Assembly: GCA_030704615.1 (NCBI GenBank)
Contig: CM060734.1
Location: forward strand, 61,892,042 to 61,956,041
DNA: 64,000 nt
Source of the DNA: Takakia lepidozioides
Lineage: Eukaryota > Streptophyta > Takakiopsida > Takakiales > Takakiaceae
Reading direction: 5' to 3'
In this document: piece after piece, positions 31,561-44,511 of the stretch
Position numbering within the stretch: position 1 is the stretch's first letter
Layout: every line of letters starts with the position of its first letter
Notes under the pieces: generated by a model
Database searches by the model: none
Seen by the model: the letters and a program-made list of their open reading frames with translations, nothing else
Told to the model about the DNA's origin: nothing
Translations under genes and position numbers: made by a program

Positions 31561-34500
31561 AAGTTATCTTGTGCACTCTCTTGGTGCTCTTTCAGAAGCA
31601 GTGGTCCTGGTGGAAGAGCACGATTCAACAGACCGTTGTATTGCTGCTGCTTCCTTTTGACCATCTATCAGTTCGCAATTCTTGTAGCTATCAGTCCAAA
31701 GTGCATCAGTGGTACTTTGGAGCTTGATATCTGTCCCTCTTGGATGGATCTGCACCACACTCCATCCCTGCCTCCTTCAGCTATCCCCACCTCGACAACA
31801 ATAGTGCATAAATCCTCCCCCTTCCTGTAGTAGCTGACAATAGCAACCCAAATTTCATCTAGCCAACACCCCAACCCCTACTTACCACACACTCCTAGCT
31901 GCATTGCTGACAAGACTTCAAAAGTGTGTTAGGGAGAGAGGAAGTACAACAATCTGCAAGGACAATTTTCAATGTGTACTGTTGTCTAGCTTCTGCTGTA
32001 GCATAACAGGCATTCACCTTTCTACCACTGACTGTGGTTTGAAAAATATTCCTTCCAAAACTTCGCCTCTCCTTTAGTTTCAGTTTTTGGATATTTTCCT
32101 GCAAAGCCATTGGCAGTCATACGTCAAAAACATTCCAAACCACCGTAGATCCACCAAATGAGCTAACTTACACAATGCATAATGAAAAAGTAGGGTTGAA
32201 TCTGCTCTCACCACATTGTGCTTGACCTTGTGTCTCTCACCCAAGGCGGATTCAACCAACCGTCAATCCAAAGGACCTCTTGTGAGTGCTGCTCATGTCT
32301 GTAGTCCGGTGATCATGAATTGGTCTGTGAAAGCCATAAGGGTTGAGGCATACTCACTTTCATCTTCAAACTTTCGAAGGAGCTTCACATCCATATCACA
32401 ATTACAACCACACTCTGGGTCCTTCCACCATTACCATAGTCATGGCGATTAGCTTTGCTTTCAGGCATAGAGGATTCAACTATGCCTCATTCCAAAGCAT
32501 CCCTTGCGTGTACTCCTTATGTCCATAGTCTGGAGATTTTGGATGGGTCTGCAAAACCCACCAGGGTGCAGCTGAACCCCAGAGTTTCAGCCAACAGCTT
32601 CCTAAGACCAAGCTACCCTCCCGAGTACCTTGCAAACTCCAGTGCCAAACCCTGGGAATCATTCTTTCATGCCCTGCTTAGGAAGATCTACCTATGATCA
32701 CAGTAGGCCGCTTTTGCAGAACAAACATAGATCTAGGTCAAGCTCAAAAACTAGGGGTACAATCGAATCTGCAAAATATCATCATACCAGAGTCAGACCA
32801 AATGCCTCCTTCACAGACTCCTTGACATCCTTCTTCAAGAAAGCGCACCTTGCCAACGCTGTAATCCCACCATTGTGAAGGATCTTTAAAGAACCCTGCC
32901 AGCGCTGTTTCACGCTCCAGCTTTGACCTACGTGCAAGAGGCAGGATAGTCCTTTTGTGACTTCTTCAACCAAATTGTAAGAGTTCCTGCTGGATGGGAC
33001 AAAAGACAAATCCAACCTGGATCCTACGGTGCCTACAACGTGCGACCCCCTAGAAAAAATGGCAATGTGTTTCGTGTTATTACCTTTCATTGCCAACGGT
33101 GATGTTCCCAGGAAGTCCAGTAAGCGACTGCCCGGTGTCCAGGATGATGGGGTGCTCTCTATTGTTGATGATGGAATGTATTAGGCCAAAGACGAGGGAG
33201 ACGCAGGCAGCTTATGAGGATTACTGAGCACGATTCAGAAGTATTTTGGGGACCAGCCCCGAGACATTTTGCGGGGAGCTGCCTACTACCACCAAACTTA
33301 CAAGAATCTCGAATAATAGGGACCAGAATAGGGCAACCTACTCTCATGAACCAACAGGGACCACTTTTGCTGTTTTCATTGCTACTACGAGTAGAATTGA
33401 CGTTAATCGCAGCAACTGAGAGTTACCATTGGAAACGTGAGTCTGACCCACTTGACTTCATCTTCTTGCAAACTTCTTGAAGAGGTCGCCAGGGGAGACC
33501 ACCCTGTGGAGACCAATGCATTAGATTGGATCACTGTCAGGACATTTGAAGTCGACCTCTCCGCACAGACAATGAAGTTCTGGTGATGGCTTACGCAACC
33601 GATGAAGTGATACAACTGGCTAGAAAGAACGGTTGGACGTCGCACTTGGCGTCAGATACAGCCCTTGATTTACATACAGAGGGGACAAGAGAGACCCACC
33701 AAAAATATACAAGTGAAGGAAGCCAAAAACTCGCTGACATACTTTAGGATAACTCCCAGGTGCCCGAGGATAGCCATTCACGTAGAATTCCTGTAGATTG
33801 CCACAGAGGGATCGTTAGCGCCGACCTTGGAATCCCAACACCGGTCATAGTTTGGAAATTTGACGATCACACAGTACGCTGTAGAAATTAGATTGGGCAA
33901 ATACTCACACAATGATTTGACAGTGTACATTCTGAAATTGCCCCTAGCCTGGCAACCGCAAGTTCCCCAACCCCTCCTTCAAAACCTCTGTTACACAACT
34001 GAAAGACGACCCACTCCGTAATCGTCTCCGCACTGTGCAGATTCAACATCCTCTCGCTTTCACCGTGCAACTGTTCTTGGGTGTTTGCATGTTCGCGAAG
34101 TTGTTGGCGTTCTGAAAATTGATCGATTTGAGGACCCTGACAAGAAGAAAGAGATTGAAAAACTGTTGAACACGATGTGACGTGAGCGATTTGGACAGCT
34201 GGAAACTAAATAGTCATTAATTTGAGGAGCGAATGCTCGGGTAAGAGGGGCGTGGAGTAGTAAAGATCAGACTGGAGTAGTGAGGGCCATGTAAAGCCCA
34301 CTAAGCGACTAAGAAATAGTGAAGCATAGCTAATCTGGGCTACCTACAACACACAAAGGGCATGTGTTTCAATTCGAATGAAATGGGACATTTGCAACGT
34401 GAGTGCCTCAAAATCAGACTGCTGAACATGGCCAAGCAACCATAGAGTTGCCAACTGCCTCAATCAATCTATCACAACACCAAATTTCTTGACATTCACC

Positions 34501-35600
34501 ATTCCTACAGGAGATACTAGCCTTTCCAATATAAGCATATCCACATGTGCTCAATACATGTCATAACCATTGTTGTTATGCAAATCACAGGTACATTGTG
34601 TACCTGTGGTGTCCCTTGAATACACGATTCCCTCCTGTGCAGCAAACCTGTGTATTTGGCTCTACGATCGTGACCCCTCCTTAGGCACATCTATCTGCAG
34701 GTAATAAGAACCTTCCTAGTAAAACAACTTAATGTACTAGATTATTCACATTTTGATATGTCAGATGTTAGCAGTATTATGTCGAGATGAATGCTGTGCC
34801 AAGAGGTCCGAAAGTGGCTAGTGAATGTGCAGAAGAAAGAGAGTAAGAGACAGCCCCACAAAGAAAGACATCCCTGCACTTATCAATGGGCTCAAAGCTC
34901 CTCTGGAACATGTGGCCACTGCCAGGGCCATGGTAGCATTGTAGACCATTATGGACAATAAAGCCAAGGCAAAGGCTGTAGCTTGGCTGCCAGATCTTGA
35001 CTCCCTGGAGTGCGCCAGTATTGCTGCAGTCCCAATCTAGTCACAAACACAATATGCAGAGTGGATTGTCAAGAACCACTGTGAGAGATGAGGTAAGAAC
35101 CAAAATGTGCTTAGTTCATAGTGACTAATGTATGGGCTTTTAAGTCAACAACCACATGTTTACATAGCCATCAGAAAAACTCTTTTAACTCCTCCCCTCC
35201 AAGTGGCCACCCCACCCTTTTTGGATTTTTTAGCATGCACGGAAAATGTCAGTAACTGTGTCTCTTGTCCCTCAATTTGAAGTTGGGGCATGTGGATATC
35301 AGAGCTGAATACTGGTAAAGAACATTCTGTAGGAAAGAATTCACTGTTAATGCCACTATAAATCCAACCCCAGGGAAAGCGTTCAGTGATATTAGTAGTC
35401 CCCTTTCTATGCTATCGTAATCTCCCCCCACCTAAAGCAAGCTCTCTACACCACCTTTTACATATTCTCGAAGAATAGTATCCTTGCATGTCATACATGA
35501 CGTATGGTCTGTTCAGAGGTTTTGTTTTTGAAATCACAAAAGTCTCAACCCTGGTTTGATCCATAAACTGGCTTCCAGCATCGTTAGTAACACAAATTTT
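31561..35600. other. no confident gene; possible coding scraps
   Basis: Long stretch without a recognisable gene. A 104-codon open frame on the minus strand (32782-33096) has no known domain. On the plus strand ~34099-34200 reads as a lysine/glutamate-rich peptide (RFEDPDKKKEIEKLL) cut by a TGA. ~34860-35090 contains another broken coding-like stretch. These may be exons of unrecognised genes or relics. The region 35250-35600 may hold the unresolved 3' exon(s) of the permease gene that ends in this direction. Confidence 0.35.
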
Positions 35601-35621
35601 GTGCAAGTGAGCAGTGCTTAC

Positions 35622-38600
35622 CAGCCCATAAACTACACAAGAGGATACTGCAGCATCCCTTTGATGTAAAACCCGCCGAAGCTCCACAAGCTTGCCCTCT
35701 TCATTCCCTGTATCTTGTATCCATTGCCTTCTCATTTCGCCAGAAGTAGCAAGCTGCTCCTTTTGTTCCTCCTTCATGTGGTTCAGTGGTTCCTCCCATT
35801 CATCCCTCTGTTTTGGCAACAAGTCAGCTCTGTCATTGGGGCCTTGGGTTGTTTTGGCTTGAATCTTTGTACAGAGGTCTGTCATTTGAAGCATTATGTC
35901 TCGCCGAGACAGTTCCTGTAAGGAGGGAACCCCAAGAACTGCTTTGGGGGTCAGGCCAGCACTGGGTACTTGCAGGCCTTCCACCTGTCAGCATGCCAAG
36001 TATGCATTTAGAGAAAGTGTCCATGCAGAGCCCTACGCCATAAGAAGTTGAACATACATGCTGTCAGACACTGAGTGTCAGATTCACTGTAGCAAGAGTG
36101 AGCATTCCTTCCTTATGGATGGTGAGAAGATTATGCTACCATGCTTATACAGATACTCAGTCCACCACAAAATTTACAAACTGCAGTTATACCTGAATAA
36201 TATGACGAATGGAGCCCTGGGAAGACACATCAAGCATGGTGCTGTTCCGGAACTCCAAGTTTCCCTCTTTACTCCTCCACTCACCCTCCCCAGCAACCAC
36301 TACCTACACAGACATGCAGAAATTCAATAAATGTTGAAGAGTAGTGTAGACACATATAGTCACAAGTCCAAATGCATCTCTCTCTCTCTCTCAAGAACAT
36401 AGTCCCTCCACCTCTGGTCACGAACTTCAAAAATCTTGAGGCTAGCCTAAGGCCCTGGCCCTGTTTGGGTCTAATTGCTGGACAGGTCCCACACAGCAAG
36501 TTGATTGTGTAAAGGGCTTTCTACAGGATAACTGGAAAACCCGAACTAATTGTCTTCATCAAGGTAAGTCACACTACTGGAGTGAGCCCCTCACAAAGGT
36601 AGTATCTGTTCCCGTTTGTTCCACCCAAATTGGGCACGGGGTCCAAGGCTACGGCAAACAACGTCTTATGAGTACATTCTCTCTGTGTGCTGATTGAGGC
36701 TAAGCCAACAGCTGTTCGAATTGACCCCCACCGACCTTTCGTCACCCCTTTTCTGCTCGTAGGGATGTCTATGCCTCAGGGCTACAGCAAGGAAAGCGAA
36801 ACAAGTCCATCATTCAGTCACACTGCACAACCCCATGAATTGCTCTTTGTCCTCCTTGGGTGCTCGTCCCTTGTTTCCTAAACACTAGCACATGTCATTC
36901 CTCATGGCCTTCTACAAACAGTGGTGCCAAAGCCTCTCAAAGTGAAATCAACCAGAAACAAGTTACAATAACCATTACCCGATGAACATGGCCGGTGGGT
37001 GAAACATCAAGTAGAATCACGTCTGAGAGATGAGCACCCTCCAGCTTAGTGGCATACCAGATACGTTGCAACACCCTACGCAATGGGTCCTTGCTGGTAT
37101 CATCATCCCCCACATCTTTATCCACTGTCTACATACACTCGTGCAACAGAAATCCATCCAAAAGTCAAGCACTACTGTCAAAACTGGGGCATCAGGACCC
37201 CTTGAACTCAAAATACATGTGTGTTTGACTATGTCTCCTAAACTCTTCAGATGTTCCTCCATCTAGGGCCATTCTAGCATGGACCTGATCATCACACCAA
37301 ATAACAAACTCAGGTTAAAAGACTTCCCACCTTGAGCCCATATTCAGGGTATATGAGGTCCTCTGTTTGTCGAAGGCCCTGCATGTGTGTAGTCAGCACT
37401 GCATCCACAGTCTTTCGAGCCCTGCCATAGCCCACCCCAGAATAATCCATCCAGCGTTATGTTCATGTGTCCTATGTGCAGTCCATCTCAATTGATGTTG
37501 AAGATTGTTGGATTGTCAGTGTGAGCTAGTAGGGCATCACTTTTCTGGACCCAAGCATATACCAGTTGTCCTCTGTCTGTCAGTCTCCACCGATCCTGTT
37601 ATACAATCTTCAAGCTGGAGTGCTGACATAGGCCAACCAAAGAGTGACCAAGGCAAGGTGGCCCCATGAGTACAAACAACAAGCGAAGTAGAAGCTAAAG
37701 GATGACAAGAGGTTCGTACTGGGAGCTACTGTAAGGAACCAGGCATTCGTAGCATGCCAGCTTAAGCAAGGCAGCTACCACCCCCAGGCACAGTGGAGCC
37801 GCGAACATCCGCCATAGGGGCACACCTGCAGCAAAGAGGGCAACACTCTCCATGTCTGCCTGCTTCAAATCACATCAAAGTAGTCAACATTTGTACATGC
37901 ACGCATACCCCCTTCCTTCCATAAAAGCACGTTACAATGGCAGAAGTCCTAGTCACCTGTAAACGGCCCAGGCCAAAGAAGGATGCTGCCAAGGAGGCCA
38001 TCGGCATGGACAGTGCTGCAAAGTAGGGCAGCTGTAACATGGCGGCTGTGCCTGCCACTCCAAGTGGAAGCCCTACATTTGGTCAAAAGAACCCATTCAC
38101 TGTAACATAAGACATTGTGATAAACTGTCCCCCAAATCTACAGGCAAATTCATGGACTCAAAAGCACATGGACGCCTCTGAAACCCTGAACCCTCCACCA
38201 CCCAACACAACAAAAAGAAAGCCCAAAAGCTGAACAAGAAAATCAGTATCAAGGAGGTGGATATCTAAACACACACAGAATCTGACCAAGAACACACAGA
38301 ACTAGGACTGACATTTAGACCAGAGGGACACCTCAATCCAGGTAATTCTTGTAGAGAGCACCAACCTTCGAGGTGCCCTACATGAAAAGGAAAGTTCTAG
38401 AACCTACTTCCAGCTCCATCGAATACAAGAAGTCATGGAAGGAGTGTGTGTGTGTGTGTGAGAGAGAGAGAGCCATGACACCCTTCACTAACATAAGTCA
38501 ATGTGATGAAGTATCCCACTCCAATCTCATAGGCAAATCCTCAAAGCATACCCGTGACTTTTCAAACCTGAACCCTCCAATAGCCCAGACAGAAAACAGA

Positions 38601-39551
38601 AAATAGTACCAACGATAACATGATCCGACAACCCACAAAGAAAACACACAAATTTTGGCAATTCGAAAGCTGGCCTATAGCAAAGGAGCATCTCAATCCA
38701 GGCAACTGTTCATTTCTCAAGAGAGCACTGAACTTTGCACTTCCCTATATGGAAAGGATTTATTCCAAAGAGATCAATCTTGAAGTTCTAGCACCTTGTC
38801 TTCAACTTCATGGAGTATAAAGGGTCATGGAAGGTGTGTGTGTGTGTGTGTGTGTGGGAGAGAGAGAGAGAGGACCTGAAGCAACAACCTCGCGCAGTAG
38901 ACCCACCAATGCGCCCAGGGACATGCCTAGAATCGAACAGAGTCCTACAGCGGTGAAAAAGACGGGGACCATCTCTGCCAGTATATATGTGTCCAGTATA
39001 GGCAACTGAGGCCATACACGCCCCAATGCGATGCCCTGCAGGGTATGAAGGGTTGCATCAACCCACTCTCCAATTGCGGCTACCCTGCTCTGACTTTTCC
39101 CAACAGCAATTTCAACAATTTCAACAATTTCGTCTTCTGAGTTGACGGGATCCAAAGTATCGAGGGATGATAATGTTGAATCGGAGTCTGGAAAGCTTGT
39201 CGGGATGTTAGAAATGTGAATAGCTCCAGCATCCATTGAGTCTTCAGAAATCGGGGAACTCTTCTTGGAATCTCTAGTTAAGAATTTTCGAGTGTGGCTG
39301 TCGGTGCTGCTTGGATTGACATGTCCAGACATCTGTACATCGGATATGAGCACTCGAACCAAATGCCTAAAATGTGAACCAAGCTTCGCATTCAAGTGAC
39401 AACTTATCGGTCTGAATTGCCGAAGACAACAACCACTAGCTTGACTCTGCCGAAACACGGCAGGGGATAGTGTACAAGCGACAATCCTGAATGAGCGGGG
39501 ACATTGGTAACTTGTGAGAGGGCCCCCATGGCGTTGAATGAGGCGTGCCAT
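35622..39551 (-). CDS. plastid-type YjgP/YjgQ (LptF/LptG-like) permease, 3' end unresolved
   Basis: Five exons on the minus strand: 39551-38876, 38072-37957, 37859-37730, 37124-36979 and 35984-35622. Their phases agree and give 477 codons without a stop. Exon 1 starts at the first in-frame ATG and encodes a basic, Ser/Arg-rich N-terminus like a chloroplast transit peptide. It ends with LPILDTYILAEMVPVF and a hydrophobic segment (LGMSLGALVGLLREVVASG). Exon 2 is a second membrane segment (LPYFAALSMPMASL); exon 3 has VALFAAGVPLWRMFAAP; exon 4 has ATKLEGAHLSDVILLDVSP; exon 5 ends in a conserved-looking VVYGL at a GTAAGC donor. These match cyanobacterial YjgP/YjgQ permeases in order. A final exon should follow but I could not place it. 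The substrate is unknown. Confidence 0.6.
38088..38875. repeat. diverged ~390-bp duplication inside permease intron 1
   Basis: Blocks recur in order: CACTGTAACATAAG / CACTAACATAAG (38098, 38486), GAACCCTCCA (38196, 38570), CATCTCAATCCAGG-type sequence (38330, 38690) and GTCATGGAAGG followed by (GT)n(GA)n (38435, 38823). The second copy ends at the exon 1 splice donor, so a donor-like site was duplicated too. Confidence 0.75.
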
Positions 39552-39987
39552 TTGCAAAGGGCCACTGCACAGAAGCTGCAAGTACTGGGGAGCTGGGATT
39601 TGCTCCGGCGCCGTTGCCCAATAGGTGGGCTTGCGGTAGCGCCCCGCCTATTTGGCACTGTTCCTGCAAACTGACCAACTGTGCGCTGTTCTATGAGCCT
39701 CGTCTACTTTCCTACTAAGATTGAATGCTCAATCACAGAGATTCAGTGAAGAGGGGCAAAGAGAGGACAATAGACGACTGATGCGGATTGATGCAGACAA
39801 CTTACACCAGGGATTTCTAACAACATGGTAACAGAGGAGGAATTAATGTTCATGATCAGATGCATCCTTGCAACGACCAGCTAGCCTCTGGTCCGACCCT
39901 GGACAATTAGGGGCCCAAAGTGGGTTCCCCTGGATATCGAGGACTGCTGACATCACCATCGTAACTCATCAGGCGGGATTCGGCGGA
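39552..39987. promoter_or_regulatory. shared upstream region of two divergent plastid-type genes
   Basis: 436 bp between the first in-frame ATGs of the minus-strand permease and the plus-strand HCF107-like gene. It must hold both 5' UTRs and core promoters, so a bidirectional promoter is likely. No clear TATA box was seen. Both products look chloroplast-targeted, which suits co-expression. This is inferred from position only. Confidence 0.5.
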
Positions 39988-42900
39988 ATGTCTTTGGGGG
40001 TAGGGGCTGGATTTCCGTCCCTGCTGCCCACCACCTTTCGATTGTGCAATTTGGAGGAACACTGTACAGGGCACCGAGGTTTCTCGCATCATCCACCCAA
40101 TTCTCTTCACCACATTTGTACAATTCAAAAGACTTCTGGTTTGAATGAATTGCCCCGTTGGCAATCAAGAGTTAATCCGCACAATGTGAGCGGGGATCCA
40201 CTTCAGGTAGATTCCAGGGTAGAGCTTGAGGCATGGTCACTAGAGGATAGCAAGAAGGAAGTGCTGCTCAGTAGCGAAGGCCTTGACGATCGCTGCACGA
40301 AGGGCCCGTCGGCTCTATGGAACGCAGACGCAGTGGAGTCAGTCGCAAGCCAGCCCAGTGACCAATCAGAGGAGATTAGGAAGCTTGACGAGGAACGGAA
40401 CAGACTGGAGGAACTGTCTAGAAGGGTTGATTTCGAGGTGGATGGAGACAGCGGGAAGAAAGTTTGGGGTTGGAGAGCTTTGGCTGCGGAGGCAGAGCCA
40501 ATGCCTGAGCAAGTTGTTAGGCCATTTGAAAAACGTCAGAACAGGTCTAGGCCAAGAAATTCGAAGGAGAGGGATGGAGTCTCTACGCCTCTCAGTGTTG
40601 TTTCTGGTTTTGGTAGACAGATTGTTGAGGAGTGGACGGCTTCAGACAAAGACCCTTCTGTGTTGTCCTTCACCGGTACAGAAATAGGTGGAGGGAGTGA
40701 TGTCACTACGGCGGGACCACTGTCGCCTGGCGGGGTCTATCAGCGCCTTACCATCAACTTGGATCTGCAGCTCCATCGGGCCCGCTGCTTGCGACAGAAA
40801 GGGTTGTTTGATCAGGCTACAGCCCTTTTGAGACAGGTACGTTCATGTATCCTGCAACACGCAATCACCAGGCAGACTGACTGTGAGGTAACTAACAATG
40901 GTCCTGCATACACTTCTCTTGGCCATCACAGGAATGAAGTAAGAATGAACAGGATGTGGGAATTGAGGAAATCTGTCTTGTCCAAACTGGGCATGGACGT
41001 GCTGGTCAGGTTCTGCAGCTTGTAAAGCCTCTGAGTATGCTGAGTACCTTCCCTGGGCTGCTCTAGGGCAGGAATGAAGAGCTTATATGGAGCTTACTGC
41101 GGATTGAGCAGGCGTGAATGTATTTCCTAAGGTGGTGTATCTATTGTTCATATTTATGATGGCTCATGTCTCATGTGTTCTTACATAATTTCGACCAGCT
41201 TTAGGAAGGGTTTGTGTCCCTCACCAATGAAGTCCAGCAAATTGTGAACTGCATCAGGGGAATATGATTTCAAAGAATAGTCTCAAATTTGGACTGTGCT
41301 AGAAGGTGCACTGGCAAATTGCACATTTTATCTCTGGGGTTGGATTGTTCCTGTGGACCTCCAAGTTCATCACATTGCCCTTGGTTCCATGGGCTGATGG
41401 CCTGAAATGCTCTCCAAGTCCATCCTAGACACATTATGATGGGCCCTGGACAGTGAGAGCCACACACTCTGTCTGGCATTCTACATACTTTGATCCCATC
41501 GTCATATGCTGTCAAGTTTTTTAGGTGTAATACCTTACTTTTGATCGCAGATGGCTCCCTTCTGTTTATAATTGCTGTTTGTCTCAGTTGCATATGGCTT
41601 GGTGGTCTAGTTTGCTCAAATTGCCTTATGGTTCTTTGGTTGCAACACCCTCAGTGGTGGTAGGTTAAGGACATTTGGCTAGCATTTAGATATGTTATCA
41701 CCATTTATGGTGCAAAACCAGGCCCTCACTTGCCTAGCAAACATTGGTGTTTCCAGTGCATCAGAGACTGGCCTGATGACGGCCGGCCATATGTCGCATT
41801 GGGGAATTTGTTCAAAAAGCTAGGCAAGGTGCAAAGTGCCAGGAGGGTGTTTGAAGATGGTTGTCAGGCATTGCGTGGTGAGAATGCCTACATTTGGCAG
41901 GTCAGCTCCTTTCTCCCACTTGAGCACTCTAGTCGGCAAGTTGCCTCTTTTTTTTTCTGTATCAACATGGTTTTCGGATGGTGTCTGCAGGGAGCCTGTA
42001 TGGGTCCATGATTGGATTCTGGTGTTTGCATGGGTGGGTGGGTGGTGGGGATGGTGATAGACGTGGGCAGTTCTGGAGGAGAGCTGTGGTAATAGCGGCA
42101 AAGCCAGGAAGCTTTTTGATGCAGCTACAGTTGCTGACAAGAAGCATGCTGCAGCCTGGCATGGCTGGGCTATGTTGGAGCTGCGGGAGGGCAACCTAAA
42201 AAGGGCCAGAGAGCTACTGAGTAAAGGGCTGAAAGTCTGTGATCCAAATGAATACATCTTGCAGACACTTGCCTTGATTGAGCTGAAAGCAGGCAGGCTT
42301 GAAGAGGCACGCTCCCTGTTTGGCAAGGCTATTCAAGTGAACTCAAAGAGTGCAGCTAGCTGGTTGGTAAGCTATTGAAACGAGCTTTGTTCTTCCCACT
42401 TGTTGGAGGAGTAGCCTTCATCTGGGAGAGTAATGCTCACTCGGCTGGAAAGAGAGCTTGATTGTACTTGTGTCCAGAGTGGGAGGGCTGGAAGATTTTG
42501 TATTAGCTTGCTGCAAACACCTTGTTGAGTGTTGTAGTTAAATTATTTACCAAGAGCTGAACTATTTGTCATAGATAAACAAGGAAACAGCACAATTGAG
42601 GGGTCTTGTTGCCTGCTATTAGGCAAGCTCCTTTCTGTGCAAGATTGAGAGGTATTTGCCACATCTGCCCAAGCCAAGCACAATTTCTTGAGCACACCTC
42701 ACGTACATTACACATTGAAAGATACATGGTTATATCATGACTGGACTTCTACTGTAGCAGGAGTCTGAGTCATGCTTTGACCAGTGTGTATTTGTGACAG
42801 GCATGGGCACTGATGGAATCTGACCAAGACTTCTCCACAACCGCTCGTCGGCTATTCCAGGTCTTTCAGTTCTCGTCTGTTTGCCATCCTGTTGATCGCA

Positions 42901-44511
42901 TTGCCTTCCTTATGTCTGTTTCTATCGAAATGTACGTGTCTGCTGTCAGGTTTATCATGCTTTCCTCTAACAAGTGACGAATTGGTGACTGAACAAATGT
43001 GACAGAGAGGGATAGAAGGGAGTCCTAAGAATCGGTATGTATGGCAAGCATGGGCGTTGTTCGAGGCGAAACAGGGCAACAAGGAGCGTGCCCGGCAGCT
43101 TTTCCACCGAGGGCAGGAGCTGAATCCAAAAGATCCGGTGCTTTTACAGGCTTTAGGGCTGTTTGAGTATGACTGTCGCCGCCCTGGCATTGCTCGTGAA
43201 CTCTTCAAGCGTGCCGTCGCTATGGATCCTAAACATCAGCCTGTTTGGGTTGTATGTTACCTTTGACCCTTCTTGCAGTGTCATCACCATTGTCTTCTCT
43301 CCACCTCTTCCTGTCCAGACTATGTCAATTATAAGTGTCTGGATTGCTGCAAGAAGTAGAGAGATCAAAATTTGAGGACTTACCAAGAGGTAGCTTGGGC
43401 TGAGGCAATAGGGTTTTCTGCAGGCCTGGGGCTGGATGGAGTGGAGAGAAGGCAACTTGTCTACAGCTCGGGAGCTCTTTCAAAGGGCTGTCTCTGTCGA
43501 CTCTAGAAGTATGGATGCAGTCCGTGCCTTCCAGGTCTGTCTTTCTTGTTCTTCACTGTACGAGGGTTCCTGACTTTCAGAGTATGAGTATATGGGATTG
43601 TATATGATGGCAGTTATATATTTCATCGTCAAGCTGCACTTGTTGGAGTGTGTGTATGGTATGGCTGGGTAGGAAATGACAAGGTCATTCATTTGCTTGA
43701 TCAAGCCTAAACAACTTGAGCTTGGGTTGGCCAGGCCTGGGGAATTTTGGAAGACAGGGCAGGTAATGCGGGAGTGGCTCGAGTGTTGTTCAGATGTGCA
43801 TTGAAAGTGGACTCTCAGAATGTGCCAGCCTGGATGTCCTGGGCTGCTATGGAAGAGCGCCAAGGCAATGCTGTACGTGCGGATGAGCTGCGCAATCTCT
43901 GCTTTCAGCAGGTTTGACGTATTCATGCTGTCATGACTGCTGGTCTTACTCTCCCTCGAGTATATAAGTTGAACAAATTGGGAATATCCAGACAGATAAA
44001 AGTGGGAATCACCCTTTGCGGATCAGTGAGAAAGCTGCTGAGCTCCTTTGGCGTATCTAGATGATGCTATTCCTTAATCAGTTTAACATTGCATGAGTCC
44101 GCTGCCTGTGATCTTGGTATCATTGCAGACAACAAACTGGCATCCATCAAAATTGCTGGCAAAGGGTGAGTGTTGACTATGGGGATGGTTGGTGTTAATG
44201 GGTGGTATCTTTGCAGCTGCTCAAAATACTCTGACGTTAAATTGTGGTACACTTTGTCCAATGTGCAGAGAATGGAAGTTGTGGATGATGGTACTTGGAA
44301 TGTCAGTATATCTGACATACTGGCTCCGGCCATTGATCGCATCAAAGGTTTTTTCAAGCTGGAGCAGAAGGATCGAGCTCCAGCTTTCTCAGCAGCTTCT
44401 GAGGGTGGGATAGCAATGGAATCCACAAGAGGTGAAGACTTCCAGGCAGGAGAAGAAGAGTTTGATGTGGAGGCCTTTCTGAAGGCTAAGTTTCCATGGA
44501 AGTATGGATAG
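39988..44511 (+). CDS. HCF107: HCF107/Mbb1-type HAT-TPR chloroplast RNA stability factor
   Basis: Eight exons: 39988-40836, 41757-41900, 42061-42366, 42801-42860, 43006-43251, 43424-43534, 43735-43911 and 44269-44511. All seven introns are GT-AG and phase 0. The product is 711 residues; Arabidopsis HCF107 is slightly shorter. Exon 1 encodes a transit-peptide-like and low-complexity N-terminus, then the first helix (LHRARCLRQKGLFDQATALLRQ). Exons 2-7 are successive half-a-TPR repeats with W-x-x-W/A-x-x-E spacing, e.g. AAWHGWAMLELREGN, VWQAWALFEAKQGN and AWGWMEWREGN. The C-terminal exon carries the conserved DILAPAIDRIKGFF segment. In known plants this protein binds the psbH 5' end, protects the psbB-psbT-psbH-petB-petD transcripts and aids psbH translation. 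It appears intact. The 39988 start is the first in-frame ATG; codons upstream are open but lack one. Confidence 0.92.

Noticed and set aside
38441-38475. (GT)n(GA)n tracts as regulatory elements
   Set aside because: Simple microsatellites that are part of the intron duplication.
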